Positions 1 to 8,742 are shown, numbered from the stretch's first letter. The stretch: DNA of 64,000 bases from Caccoplasma_A sp045587545 (GCA_045587545.1 JAZNCN010000012.1:36766-100765), one strand, 5' to 3'. The notes: generated by a model from the letters alone, not told the origin. Numbers and translations: made by a program.

Positions 1-987
1 CCCCCATTCGGACACTCTGGCGAAATGGCAATAGGTTCTTATTTCTCTGAGGGGAAAGGTCTTGGTTTGCGAGGGATAATAGGAGATAGATTATGGAGCG
101 ACCTTTCTCGTTTTGAAGGAAATGCAAATGCATTTCGTTTGCTTACGCACGATTTTAAGGGACGTCGTAAAGGAGGCTTTGCCCTTACATATTCAACCCT
201 TGCGTCAATAGTCAAATATCCATATGAATCGACCCTTGCAGGAGAAAAACATAAATTTGGCTTTTTTGTATCAGAGGAGGAGCACTATAAAAAGGTGGCT
301 GCCGAACTTGGTATATTGGATAAAAGTACCGATGAGCGTGTAAAATATTGCAGACACCCATTGGTATATCTTGTTGAGGCAGCAGATGATATCTGTTATC
401 AGATAATGGATATAGAGGACTCTCATAAACTTAAAATACTTACAACAGGGCAGACAAAAGAGTATTTGTTATCGTTTTTTGATGGAGATGAACTTGCGCA
501 TGTCGAATCAATATTATCGATGCTTGAAGATAAAAATGAGCAGGTTGCATATCTTCGCTCATCAATTGTAGGTTTGTTGGTTGATGAGTGTTCAAAAGCC
601 TTTATTGAGCATGAAGATGAGATATTACGAGGAGAGTGTAAATCGCCACTTATCGATTTAATTTCAGATACACCGCGTAAGGCATATCGTAAATGTTCAG
701 CAATGGCATACGAAAAGATATATAACTACTCGGGAGTTTTAGATATTGAGTTGGCAGGTAATCAAATCGTAACATATCTGTTGGAACGATTGGCTGATGC
801 GGTTTTACACCCCGATAAGTCTTATTCAAAACTATTGTTGGCAAAAGTGCCGCAACAATATGATATGCAAGCCCCCGATATACCATCGCGCATACAGGCG
901 GTAACCGATTATATTTCGGGTATGACTGATGTATATGCCTTGGATTTGTATCAAAAACTAAATGGAATGAGTTTGCCGGTAATTTAG
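1..987 (+). CDS. dgt: dGTP triphosphohydrolase, C-terminal part (5' truncated by window)
   Basis: The reading frame is open from base 1, so the gene begins outside the window and the ATG at 25 is internal. The first codons read PPFGHSGE, the motif that follows the metal-binding HD pair in dGTPases of the HD superfamily. The enzyme hydrolyses dGTP to deoxyguanosine and triphosphate and helps control dNTP pools. About 328 residues are present. They include the helical segment rich in SRFEGNANAFRLL and the HPLVYLVEAADDICYQIMDIED segment, whose HPL and EAADDI residues belong to the family's second metal and substrate region. The N-terminal H and HD ligands are missing. It is followed on the same strand by hflX after 53 bases. 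The identification is from remembered family motifs. Confidence 0.9.
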   Translation, partial: PPFGHSGEMAIGSYFSEGKGLGLRGIIGDRLWSDLSRFEGNANAFRLLTHDFKGRRKGGFALTYSTLASIVKYPYESTLAGEKHKFGFFVSEEEHYKKVAAELGILDKSTDERVKYCRHPLVYLVEAADDICYQIMDIEDSHKLKILTTGQTKEYLLSFFDGDELAHVESILSMLEDKNEQVAYLRSSIVGLLVDECSKAFIEHEDEILRGECKSPLIDLISDTPRKAYRKCSAMAYEKIYNYSGVLDIELAGNQIVTYLLERLADAVLHPDKSYSKLLLAKVPQQYDMQAPDIPSRIQAVTDYISGMTDVYALDLYQKLNGMSLPVI

Positions 988-1008
988 TTGTTAGTTATCG
1001 GTTATACC

Positions 1009-1021
1009 GCCCCTTAGGGGC
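1009..1021 (+). repeat. Small GC-rich hairpin between dgt and hflX
   Basis: GCCCC and GGGGC pair around a TTA loop in the 53-base gap before hflX. No T-tract follows, so it is not a convincing intrinsic terminator. The flanks carry TTAGTTGTTAGTTAT-like text that recurs in other gaps of this window. It may be a decayed intergenic repeat. Confidence 0.45.
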
Positions 1022-1040
1022 AGTTGTTAGATGTTAGAAG

Positions 1041-2270
1041 ATGAAAGAATTTATATTAACAGAGCAGGAGAGTGAACGTACTGTATTGGTGGGTTTGGTA
1101 ACTCCTCAACAGAATGAGGCGAAGGTAAACGAGTATCTTGATGAACTTGCCTTCCTTGCCGACACTGCGGGAGCAGTGCCTGTAAAAAACTTTATACAAA
1201 AGTTAGACTATCCCAATCCTGTAACCTTTGTGGGTAAAGGAAAGTTGGAGGAGATAAGAACCTATGTAGAGGAAAACGGAATAGGGTTGGTGATATTTGA
1301 TGATGAACTATCGCCCAAACAGTTGAAAAACATTGAAGAGGCATTGAAAGTTAAAATTCTTGATAGAACCTCTTTAATATTGGATATATTTGCAAAAAGA
1401 GCCCAAACTGCCCATGCAAAAACACAAGTAGAGTTGGCACAGTATCAATATTTGTTACCTCGCCTAACAAGGTTGTGGACTCACCTTGAACGTCAACGCG
1501 GAGGTATTGGTATGCGTGGACCCGGTGAAACGCAGATTGAGACCGACCGCCGTATAGTCCTTGACAAAATATCTCACCTTAAAGAGGAATTGAAACTGAT
1601 TGACAAACAAAAATCGGTACAACGTAAAAACAGAGGGAAAATGGTGCGTGTGGCACTTGTGGGATATACCAACGTCGGAAAATCAACATTGATGAATCTG
1701 TTGTGCAAATCAGATGTATTTGCCGAAAATAAACTCTTTGCAACACTTGATACAACGGTACGTAAGATGATTATCGAGAACTTGCCTTTCTTAATGAGCG
1801 ATACCGTAGGATTTATTCGCAAACTACCCACTAACCTTATCGAATCATTTAAATCAACCCTTGATGAGGTTCGCGAGGCAGATATACTTTTGCATGTAGT
1901 GGATATATCGCACCCTGCCTTTGAGGAGCAAATTGAGGTGGTTGAAAAGACCATAGCCGATATATGTAAAGATGGTGAGCAGAAGCCGGTAATAATTGTA
2001 TTTAATAAGATAGATGCCTTCACTTACGTACAAAAAGATGAAGATGACCTTTCGCCACGCACACGCGAGAACATATCGCTTGATGAGTTGAAAGAGAGTT
2101 GGATGGCAAAAATGGGAGATAACTGCATCTTTATTTCTGCGGTGGAGCGTAGCAATATAGAGGAGTTAAAATCGTTGATGTATCAAAAAGTAAAAGAGAT
2201 ACACGTTAAGCGTTTTCCTTATAATGATTTCCTCTTTTATCAATACGATGAGAGTGGTGAGACCATATAG
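1041..2270 (+). CDS. hflX: Ribosome-associated GTPase HflX
   Basis: HflX binds the large ribosomal subunit and splits stalled or hibernating ribosomes in a GTP-dependent manner. The 409-residue protein has the HflX N-terminal domain (about 15-120, with FVGKGKLEEI), a basic helical linker with the GGIGMRGPGETQIETDRR signature (about 155-175), and a GTPase domain. P-loop GYTNVGKST begins at residue 208, DTVGF at 254 and NKID at 322. The length is usual for the family. Translation starts at the ATG shortly after dgt. queH follows on the same strand, so the three genes may be co-transcribed. No own promoter was recognised. Confidence 0.95.
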   Translation: MKEFILTEQESERTVLVGLVTPQQNEAKVNEYLDELAFLADTAGAVPVKNFIQKLDYPNPVTFVGKGKLEEIRTYVEENGIGLVIFDDELSPKQLKNIEEALKVKILDRTSLILDIFAKRAQTAHAKTQVELAQYQYLLPRLTRLWTHLERQRGGIGMRGPGETQIETDRRIVLDKISHLKEELKLIDKQKSVQRKNRGKMVRVALVGYTNVGKSTLMNLLCKSDVFAENKLFATLDTTVRKMIIENLPFLMSDTVGFIRKLPTNLIESFKSTLDEVREADILLHVVDISHPAFEEQIEVVEKTIADICKDGEQKPVIIVFNKIDAFTYVQKDEDDLSPRTRENISLDELKESWMAKMGDNCIFISAVERSNIEELKSLMYQKVKEIHVKRFPYNDFLFYQYDESGETI

Positions 2271-2286
2271 AATTAGAAATTAGTTC

Positions 2287-2299
2287 GTGGCTTTGCCAC
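2287..2299 (+). repeat. Small hairpin between hflX and queH
   Basis: GTGGC and GCCAC pair around TTT. The hairpin is flanked by AATTAGAAATTAG-like and GGGAATTAGAATT-like text. No T-run follows. It resembles the hairpin at 1009-1021 and is probably intergenic repeat debris; no function is assigned. Confidence 0.4.
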
Positions 2300-2356
2300 A
2301 ATTGGGAATTAGAATTTAAACAAAAATAACTACTAATTCCAAATTCAAATTAAACG

Positions 2357-2935
2357 ATGATAAATATAGAGACTCCTGACGGTTCAACCACAGTTCTATT
2401 ACATGCCTGTTGTGCTCCGTGTTCATCAGCAATAATAGAGGCTATGTTGGCAAACGACATAACCCCTGTTATATACTTTTTTAACCCCAATATCTATCCC
2501 CAAGAGGAGTATATAAAACGAAAAACCGAGATAGAGAATTATGCTCACCGATTAGGCTTAGAGATTGTTGATGCAGATTACGATTATGAGACATGGCGTG
2601 AGGGAACTTACGGAATGGAGACCTTGCCAGAGAGGAGTAGCCGATGTCAATACTGCTTTAAAATGAGACTGCTGCAAACTGCACGATATGCCGCAGAGCG
2701 AGGTATAAAATATTTTACTACAACGCTTGCTTCTTCGCGATGGAAAGACTTTAATCAAATCATTGAAGCAGGACGTTATGCGACTTCACAGGTTGAAGGT
2801 GTTGAGTTTTGGGAGCAAAATTGGCGCAAGGGAGGCTTGTATGAACGTCGCAACCAACTATTAAAAATTGAGAACTTCTATAACCAACAATATTGTGGCT
2901 GCGAGTATAGTGCAAAGAGAGTTGTAAGTTGTTAG
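2357..2935 (+). CDS. queH: Epoxyqueuosine reductase QueH
   Basis: QueH carries out the last step of queuosine synthesis, reducing epoxyqueuosine in tRNA to queuosine. It is the non-orthologous replacement for the cobalamin enzyme QueG. The 192-residue protein has the adjacent cysteines and CxxC-like pattern HACCAPC (C18, C19, C22), a second pair in SRCQYCFKMRL near residue 95, the TTTLASSRWKD segment, and a C-terminal QYCGCEYS cluster. These cysteines match the iron-sulfur and dimetal ligands of the family (formerly DUF208). Length is typical. It ends an apparent dgt-hflX-queH run and is convergent with the GH3 gene. Confidence 0.92.
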   Translation: MINIETPDGSTTVLLHACCAPCSSAIIEAMLANDITPVIYFFNPNIYPQEEYIKRKTEIENYAHRLGLEIVDADYDYETWREGTYGMETLPERSSRCQYCFKMRLLQTARYAAERGIKYFTTTLASSRWKDFNQIIEAGRYATSQVEGVEFWEQNWRKGGLYERRNQLLKIENFYNQQYCGCEYSAKRVVSC

Positions 2936-2981
2936 CTATCAGTTATTATTTATACAATTCTTAATTCAAGAAAAGCAATTG

Positions 2982-5930
2982 TTAAAATAATTTCATTGCC
3001 TCGTATGCCACATTCTGAATTTTGGGGCGGATATTCATCTTCATCAGCTCTGTATTCCATCGGTTAGGATAAACTCTGTTTGAGAGGAATATAAAAATCA
3101 TATTATTCTTTTTGTCAACCCAAAAACAGGTGCCTGTATATCCGGTGTGGCCATACACTTCGGCAGGAGCATCGGGCGAGCAAGGGCTTTTATCTTCGTT
3201 TGTTAAATCGGGTTTGTCAAATCCTAATGCGCGACGGCTGATATTGCTTTTGGTTTGTGTAAATAGTTCAATAGTCTTATCCGTAATAAAACGCTCCCCT
3301 CCATAAGTGCCACCATTAAGGAACATTTGTAATAGTTTTGCAAGGTCTCGGGCTGTACCAAACAGTCCGGCATTACCACTCACTCCGCCCATAAAGCAGG
3401 CAGTTTCGTCGTGCGGATAGCCGATCATTAACTCTTTTCGTAAGAATTTATCGTTTTCGGTTGGCATAATTTCCCACTTCTCGAATTTCTCTAATGGTCT
3501 GAATAGTGTTCGGCTCATTCCCAATGGAGTATAAAAAAGAGAGTCGGTCAGTTTGTTAAGGTTACAACCGGCAATATTCTCCAATACCTCTTGTAAAAGT
3601 ATAAAGTTCAGGTCGCTGTATTTATAACCTTGATGCTTTTTAGGTATCATTTGGAGAGTTTTGTAAATTATAGTGTCGCGCACAGCCTTTGTGCCCCATA
3701 GACGGTTGCATATTTTAACGGAATAAACACTATCTGCTGTTGTCGAAACCAAATCTTTCCGAAGTTTGGCTTGATTGTTTGCATATGTGTTCTTATCAAT
3801 CTGAATAGTGTAAGGGTTTTGTCTTCTCCATGAGTATAGTTTGCCTCCGTAACTATTACTATCGGTGAAGAGATAGTTGGGATTTATTCCCGGAGGTAGT
3901 CCACTCTCGTGCCAAAGCAAATCTTTTATTTTTGTCTCTTTAAGATGAGAGGTGTCTGGCATGTTTATATAGTTACAAAGATTATCATCAATCTCTAATT
4001 TGCCCATACTATGCATATACATAATTGCTGGCATTGTAGCTGCACATTTTGTAACAGAAGCGAGGTCATATATGTCGTTTAGTGTAACCTCTCTACTATC
4101 TTTTCCGGCTCTTTTGCCAAAGGCTTTTTCATATACTATTTTGCCATCTTTGGCTATCAGTACCTGACAACCCGGGAAAGCCTCTTTATTAAGACCCTCG
4201 GCTATTATAGTGTCAATTGCATTTAAAGCTATACTGCTCATTCCTACAATCTCTGCAGGAGCATATCCCAATCTTATGCACTCAGTGGGTATCCCATCTC
4301 CTCTCTTAAATGGTTCTGCATTTACGGGTAGTTTACCTTTTGCGCCTAAGCCGCCCATAATAATTTCTGCAGCACACTCTTGGGCAACTTTGCTATCTTC
4401 GTAAGCCATAACAACAGCTTTTGCGCCTTTTATAATTTGTGCATATTTTTTCATGTCGTAAGGCGATGTAAAGAATGCCAATATATAGTTTTTGCCTTTA
4501 CTCTCGGCTTCAACTTGAGCCACTATGTTGCTCTTGCCTGAGTAAATTCCTATGATTGAGACAATCTCTTTATCTCTGGAGTTTTTATATTCTATACCGT
4601 AGCTTTCAATTCTGTTTTTGAAATTAGAACTGTTTGTTGTCCCAAAACACTTAATCTCAATCTCTCTATTTGTCAGATTTTTTAAAGGAATAATATCCTC
4701 ATTTTTTAATAGAGTAGAGGCATTTGAATGTATCTTATATATGATTTTTTCTGATGTAGCCGATCTAATATCGTTAATCAATCCCTCTTCCGGTAATGGA
4801 CTCTTATTTTTGATTACAAAAGCATATTTGTATAAAAGAATTTTTTTGACGGCACGTCGCAAAACATCTTCTGATAGTGTTCCGTCATTAATAGCTCTTT
4901 CAATACTTTTTACACACTCGCCCACATCAAGAGGCTTGAGTAAAATATGGTTGCCTGCCATCAACGCCTTTAATGCACTATTTTGAGCAGTAGCACCTTT
5001 CATCTCTAATGCATCGGTAAAAAGTAGTCCCTCAAAACCAAGTTCCCGTTTTAATAGAGAGTCCACAATTATAGGCGATAGAGAAGTGGGTAGCCCACTT
5101 ATTGAGTCTAATGCCGGCATAACCAAATGTCCAACCATAATCGAAGGCATACCTGATTTTATATACTCTTTAAATGGGTATAGTTCCTCTTGCTCAAGTT
5201 GAGAAATGCTCTTGTTATTTATAGGGAGTGTTTTATGCGAATCGCTTTCAACATCGCCATGTCCCGGAAAATGCTTACCAACAGGTAAAACACCCTCTGA
5301 TAATAATCCTCTCGAGTAGGCGATGCCTAATCGAGCAACCCTTTCGGGATTATCTCCGTATGAGCGTTTACCTATAACCGGGTTAAGCGGGTTGCTGTTA
5401 ACATCAATATCAGGGGCGAAATTTACATGAATGCCCATTCTTCGGCATTGGCGTCCCACCTCTTTGCCATATTGGAATGCAAGTTCTTCATTATCTGAAG
5501 CTCCAACAGTAATGTTCATAGGAAAGCGAGGGGTATCAGTTAGACGCATAGCCAAGCCCCACTCTCCGTCAATGGTAATCATAAGAGGAATATCCGACAG
5601 ACTCTGAGCATATTCTGTCAACCTTAGATGAGATAAGGCATCTCCTTTGCTTAAAATAAAGCCTCCTACTTTATACTCTTTTATCATTTTTGCTATATGA
5701 GTACGATTGCTTTCGTCATTAGTGGTTAGTGCTCCTGCTACAAATAGTTGCCCTACGCGTTCTCTGAGGGACATATTTTTATAAACAGAGTCGCTCCATG
5801 CGTATGCTTCGTGTGGTATATATATATTGGGGCTTTTTGCTTCAGGGGCAATTTCAATGGCGGTAATAATAGGGAAAATAAGGGTTAAAACTATAACAGC
5901 AAGTCGTTTTATATATCTCATAAGAAGCAA
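2982..5930 (-). CDS. GH3 beta-N-acetylhexosaminidase fused to a serine beta-lactamase-like domain
   Basis: The 982-residue exported protein joins two enzymes. The GH3 part (about 45-570) has the NagZ-type loop KHFPGHGDVESDSH near residue 217, which supplies the acid/base His, and the nucleophile Asp in FTDALEMKGA near 303. GH3 NagZ enzymes release GlcNAc from muropeptides or glycans. The C-terminal part (about 580-982) is a class C/penicillin-binding-like serine hydrolase with SVTK near 625, YSDLN near 770 and HTG near 927. The catalytic triad therefore looks intact. An N-terminal hydrophobic stretch (residues 8-24) suggests export. The domain order is known in Bacteroidetes and suggests cell-wall turnover. 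A minus-strand promoter lies just upstream. The true start could be residue 4. Confidence 0.9.
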   Translation of the reverse strand: MLLMRYIKRLAVIVLTLIFPIITAIEIAPEAKSPNIYIPHEAYAWSDSVYKNMSLRERVGQLFVAGALTTNDESNRTHIAKMIKEYKVGGFILSKGDALSHLRLTEYAQSLSDIPLMITIDGEWGLAMRLTDTPRFPMNITVGASDNEELAFQYGKEVGRQCRRMGIHVNFAPDIDVNSNPLNPVIGKRSYGDNPERVARLGIAYSRGLLSEGVLPVGKHFPGHGDVESDSHKTLPINNKSISQLEQEELYPFKEYIKSGMPSIMVGHLVMPALDSISGLPTSLSPIIVDSLLKRELGFEGLLFTDALEMKGATAQNSALKALMAGNHILLKPLDVGECVKSIERAINDGTLSEDVLRRAVKKILLYKYAFVIKNKSPLPEEGLINDIRSATSEKIIYKIHSNASTLLKNEDIIPLKNLTNREIEIKCFGTTNSSNFKNRIESYGIEYKNSRDKEIVSIIGIYSGKSNIVAQVEAESKGKNYILAFFTSPYDMKKYAQIIKGAKAVVMAYEDSKVAQECAAEIIMGGLGAKGKLPVNAEPFKRGDGIPTECIRLGYAPAEIVGMSSIALNAIDTIIAEGLNKEAFPGCQVLIAKDGKIVYEKAFGKRAGKDSREVTLNDIYDLASVTKCAATMPAIMYMHSMGKLEIDDNLCNYINMPDTSHLKETKIKDLLWHESGLPPGINPNYLFTDSNSYGGKLYSWRRQNPYTIQIDKNTYANNQAKLRKDLVSTTADSVYSVKICNRLWGTKAVRDTIIYKTLQMIPKKHQGYKYSDLNFILLQEVLENIAGCNLNKLTDSLFYTPLGMSRTLFRPLEKFEKWEIMPTENDKFLRKELMIGYPHDETACFMGGVSGNAGLFGTARDLAKLLQMFLNGGTYGGERFITDKTIELFTQTKSNISRRALGFDKPDLTNEDKSPCSPDAPAEVYGHTGYTGTCFWVDKKNNMIFIFLSNRVYPNRWNTELMKMNIRPKIQNVAYEAMKLF

Positions 5931-5955
5931 AATAATAAAGGAATGTATATATATG

Positions 5956-5986
5956 CGAAGATAGCTTATTTATATCTATATTCAAA
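5956..5986 (-). promoter_or_regulatory. Promoter of the GH3/beta-lactamase gene
   Basis: On the minus strand the -7 box reads TATCTTCG (5956-5963) and a -33 TTTG lies at 5983-5986 with 19 bases between. This matches the Bacteroidetes sigma factor pattern, with TTCG replacing TTTG. It lies 26 bases upstream of the start codon. Confidence 0.6.
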
Positions 5987-6057
5987 CAATTTTTTATCTG
6001 TTTTTTTATAGGAGGAATATTAATTTTCAATAAAATTAAAAACTACCCGCAAATAGA

Positions 6058-6089
6058 TTTGGTTTTCTTGTAAAAATTTTGTTACTTTG
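6058..6089 (+). promoter_or_regulatory. Promoter of rplS
   Basis: TTTG at 6058-6061 and TTACTTTG at 6082-6089 are separated by 20 bases, as in Bacteroidetes promoters. Transcription would begin near 6096, just before the structured leader. Confidence 0.65.
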
Positions 6090-6099
6090 CACCGCTTTT

Positions 6100-6138
6100 C
6101 GCAATCTCTGGCAAGGAGATGTGACTTGTTAAATTGCG
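6100..6138 (+). promoter_or_regulatory. Structured leader upstream of rplS, candidate L19 autoregulatory element
   Basis: CGCAAT (6100-6105) pairs with ATTGCG (6133-6138). Inside it, ATCTC (6104-6108) can pair with GAGAT (6116-6120). The two helices share two bases, so they partly exclude each other. The element lies between the promoter and the ATG at 6167. Ribosomal-protein leaders for L19 are described in several phyla, including Flavobacteria; whether this matches that family was not tested. Confidence 0.5.
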
Positions 6139-6166
6139 GTTTACGAATATTTTAAATTATAATAAG

Positions 6167-6529
6167 ATGGATTTTATTAAAATTGCAGAAGAGGCATTTG
6201 CTTCAGGAATTGAGATGCCTTCGTTCAAAAGCGGAGACACTATCACTGTGGCATACCGTATCAAAGAGGGTAACAAAGAGCGTATCCAACAATATCGCGG
6301 TGTAGTTATCCGTATTTCAGGAAACGGTAATAAAAAACGTTTTACAGTACGTAAAATGTCAGACAACGTAGGAGTAGAGAGAATTTTCCCTATGGACTCT
6401 CCTTTTATCGAGAGCATTGTTGTTAACAAATACGGTAAAGTTCGCCGTTCAAAACTTTACTACTTGCGTGCCCTTACAGGTAAAAAAGCTCGTATTAAAG
6501 AGAGAAGAATTGTTGAGAAAAAAGCATAA
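6167..6529 (+). CDS. rplS: 50S ribosomal protein L19
   Basis: L19 sits at the 30S-50S interface. The 120-residue protein shows the family's core: FKSGDTITVAYRIKEG, the QQYRGVVIRISG loop, RFTVRKMSDNVGVERIFP and the C-terminal RSKLYYLRALTGKKARIKE basic helix. The start is the ATG at 6167. An in-frame TTG at 6134 would add 11 residues but overlaps the base-paired leader and does not match L19 N-termini. No Shine-Dalgarno is seen, as usual in this phylum. It appears monocistronic, with its own promoter, a structured leader and a strong terminator. Confidence 0.98.
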   Translation: MDFIKIAEEAFASGIEMPSFKSGDTITVAYRIKEGNKERIQQYRGVVIRISGNGNKKRFTVRKMSDNVGVERIFPMDSPFIESIVVNKYGKVRRSKLYYLRALTGKKARIKERRIVEKKA

Positions 6530-6548
6530 TCGCTTTATCAATAACAAA

Positions 6549-6588
6549 AAAAAGAAAGGATTGCATAAGCAGTCCTTTCTTTTTTTGC
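6549..6588 (+). terminator. Intrinsic terminator of rplS
   Basis: AAAGAAAGGA (6551-6560) pairs with TCCTTTCTTT (6573-6582), extended by TGC/GCA around an ATAA loop, followed by a T-run. Confidence 0.85.
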
Positions 6589-6644
6589 TATACTTTCTCT
6601 TGTAAAAATATTTGATTATCAGGTGATATTTTAAATATTTTCTT

Positions 6645-6652
6645 TACCTTTG
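6645..6652 (+). promoter_or_regulatory. -7 promoter box of the first InlB/FISUMP lipoprotein gene
   Basis: TACCTTTG is a perfect TAnnTTTG. No well-spaced -33 box was found. It implies a leader of roughly 90 bases and excludes the early in-frame start codon that overlaps the box. Confidence 0.5.
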
Positions 6653-6751
6653 TACGATAATGGGTGTTTCTTCTGTGAAACCATAACTTTTAGATTAAAA
6701 AATCTAAATATAAGTAAGATAAAAGTTCAAAACAGAATAAATAGAGTAAAT

Positions 6752-7966
6752 ATGAAAAATATATTTAAAAGACCATTTGGGATATTCGTTCTACTAAGTA
6801 TAGTGGGTTTATTGAGCTATTCGTGTAACGAAGAGGAAAATGATTTGTTGGCACCGGGTAATCCTAATCCGGAACCTTCAATATTTTGTGTCTCTGTTGG
6901 TGCAACAGAAGGTGGTTTGGTAAAAATTGATGGTGAAGATAAAGAAGAGGTCTATTTGAATAAAGGAGAAAAAATCGTATTGAGTGCAACTCCTAATGAA
7001 AATTATTTTTTTATAAATTGGACAGTAGATGGAGTAGAGGTGTCAAAAGATGAAGAATATTCGCCACAAGTGACCAAAGATGCAAAATATATAGCGAATT
7101 TTGCAAAATCAAAAATCGATATTTGGTTAAAAACAAATATACCGGAAGCTTCCACACAGATTAGAATTAATAATGAAATAGTTGACCCTATGCAGGATAC
7201 CCCTTTTCAGGTTAACTATAACGATGAGGTTTCCATATCACAACGAAGAGTAAATTCAGGTTATGGATTTGTATTTTATATAATTGATGGGGATATCGTC
7301 TCTATTAACAATACCTCTTATAAGATAGAAAATGTAACTAAAGATACAGAGATATATGTAGTATATAGAGAAACAAAAAAAGAACAGAACCATGAATATA
7401 TTGATATGGGTCTATCTGTAAAATGGGCAACATCTAATATCGGAGCATCAAAACAAGAGAATAATGGAAATTATTATGCATGGGGTGCAGTACAGAATAA
7501 GCCTCCTTATGATAAAGAATCTTATAAGTGGTGGAATTCTGAAACAGAAAGCTATACTAAGTATTTTGTCAATTCAGAATCAGGTGAAGGAGATAACAAA
7601 ATGGTTCTTGACAGTGAAGATGATATTGCTTCATTATTGTGGAAAGGAGCGTGGAGAATACCTACGATAGAAGAGTGGAACGAACTAAAAACCAAGTGTG
7701 AATGGATTTGGACTGAAATATCAGGAGTCAAAGGTTATGTAGTTATAAATAAGAGTCGTGATAATTACATATTCCTTCCTGCTACAGGATACTATTTTGA
7801 AAATAGCACCCATCTTATAGGTCAAGCAGGGTATTATTGGGCAAACTCTTTAAAACAAGGCTCTTCCGAAGATGCAGGCTATTTATATTTCTATTCAGAT
7901 AGACTTTTGTCTGGATATCACGAAAGATATGTGGGACACACCGTAAGAGCAGTTATTGCGCAGTAG
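6752..7966 (+). CDS. Surface lipoprotein with InlB-type repeat and FISUMP-like domain
   Basis: The function is unknown. The chosen ATG gives 404 residues beginning with a lipoprotein signal (lipobox LSYSC, Cys25). The following NEEEND acidic run resembles the Bacteroidetes lipoprotein export signal, so surface exposure is likely. Residues about 45-120 form a divergent InlB B-repeat (GGLV, ATPNENYFFINWTVDG, YIANF). A less regular second beta repeat follows at about 125-210. Residues about 225-404 match the FISUMP domain, with YIDMGLSVKWATSNIGA, YYAWGA, WRIPTIEEW, GYYWANS and HTVRAV. The protein at 24191 has the same architecture with three repeats. A -7 box lies at 6645. The longer in-frame start would precede transcription. 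Confidence 0.8.
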   Translation: MKNIFKRPFGIFVLLSIVGLLSYSCNEEENDLLAPGNPNPEPSIFCVSVGATEGGLVKIDGEDKEEVYLNKGEKIVLSATPNENYFFINWTVDGVEVSKDEEYSPQVTKDAKYIANFAKSKIDIWLKTNIPEASTQIRINNEIVDPMQDTPFQVNYNDEVSISQRRVNSGYGFVFYIIDGDIVSINNTSYKIENVTKDTEIYVVYRETKKEQNHEYIDMGLSVKWATSNIGASKQENNGNYYAWGAVQNKPPYDKESYKWWNSETESYTKYFVNSESGEGDNKMVLDSEDDIASLLWKGAWRIPTIEEWNELKTKCEWIWTEISGVKGYVVINKSRDNYIFLPATGYYFENSTHLIGQAGYYWANSLKQGSSEDAGYLYFYSDRLLSGYHERYVGHTVRAVIAQ

Positions 7967-8026
7967 CAAAATAATTTAAAACGCCACGGAGATATGTGGT
8001 TGCTATAACGGTTTTATTGATAAATA

Positions 8027-8066
8027 AAAACGGCAAAAGAGAGAAATAATCTTTTGCCGTTTTTTT
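8027..8066. terminator. Bidirectional terminator between the lipoprotein and rubrerythrin genes
   Basis: AAACGGCAAAAGA pairs with TCTTTTGCCGTTT around a 9-base loop, with a T-run on the plus strand and an A-run upstream, so it can serve both converging genes. Confidence 0.85.
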
Positions 8067-8087
8067 GTTATTAACCAATATGGAATT

Positions 8088-8627
8088 TTAGTAATTAGTT
8101 GCTCTTAGTCTGAAATGTGCCTTTGCGTGATCGCAAATAGGACAAATTTCTGGAGCCTCTTTACCAATTACAATATGTCCACAATTGCCACATTCCCATA
8201 TGCAATCACCATCACGAGAGAAAACAATCTTCCTTTCAATATTGTCAAGAAGTTTGCGATAACGCTCTTCGTGTTCCTTCTCAATTTTAGCAACACCTTC
8301 AAATAAGAATGCAATGTGGTCAAATCCTTCTTCTTTTGCCTCTTTTGCAAAAGTGGCATACATATCTGTCCACTCATAGTTTTCTCCTGCAGCTGCATCG
8401 GCAAGATTAGTCGCTGTATCTGCTATGGCTCCACCATGCAAAAGTTTGAACCATATTTTGGCGTGCTCTTTCTCGTTGTTGGCTGTAGCCTCAAAAAGTT
8501 CAGCTATTTGAACATAGCCCTCTTTTTTAGCTTTAGCAGCATAATATGTGTACTTATTACGTGCTTGCGATTCTCCGGCAAACGCAGTCATAAGATTTTG
8601 CTCGGTTTTACTTCCTTTAAGTTCCAT
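8088..8627 (-). CDS. rbr: Rubrerythrin
   Basis: Rubrerythrin is a cytoplasmic non-haem di-iron peroxidase that removes hydrogen peroxide in anaerobes. The 179-residue protein has the ferritin-like four-helix part with the paired ExxH-type ligands (FAGESQARNKY, ATANNEKEHAK, FEGVAKIEKEHEERY) and a C-terminal rubredoxin-like knuckle, CGNCGH plus CPICDH, for the FeS4 iron. It is close to the minimal family length. A consensus promoter lies upstream on the minus strand. It is consistent with an anaerobe that meets occasional oxygen. Confidence 0.96.
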   Translation of the reverse strand: MELKGSKTEQNLMTAFAGESQARNKYTYYAAKAKKEGYVQIAELFEATANNEKEHAKIWFKLLHGGAIADTATNLADAAAGENYEWTDMYATFAKEAKEEGFDHIAFLFEGVAKIEKEHEERYRKLLDNIERKIVFSRDGDCIWECGNCGHIVIGKEAPEICPICDHAKAHFRLRATNY

Positions 8628-8670
8628 CTCGTTTAAATTTAATTAAGGTTTTAAGATTAATTTCTTATGG

Positions 8671-8705
8671 CAAATTTATAAAAATATCCATTATATTAAT
8701 ACAAA
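8671..8705 (-). promoter_or_regulatory. Promoter of rubrerythrin
   Basis: On the minus strand TAAATTTG (8671-8678) is preceded by TTTG (8702-8705) with 23 bases between. Confidence 0.6.
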
Positions 8706-8742
8706 ACCATATGAAAATGTTTAGTTAAAAAATATTACAGAT

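Noticed and set aside
1574..2023. Minus-strand open frame opposite hflX
   Set aside because: Antisense to the GTPase domain of HflX; translation shows no motif and no promoter was seen.
4618..4986. Plus-strand frame opposite the GH3 gene
   Set aside because: Entirely within the GH3/beta-lactamase gene on the other strand; no start signals or homology.
8316..8636. Plus-strand frame opposite rubrerythrin
   Set aside because: Cysteine-rich shadow of rubrerythrin codons, with no independent support.
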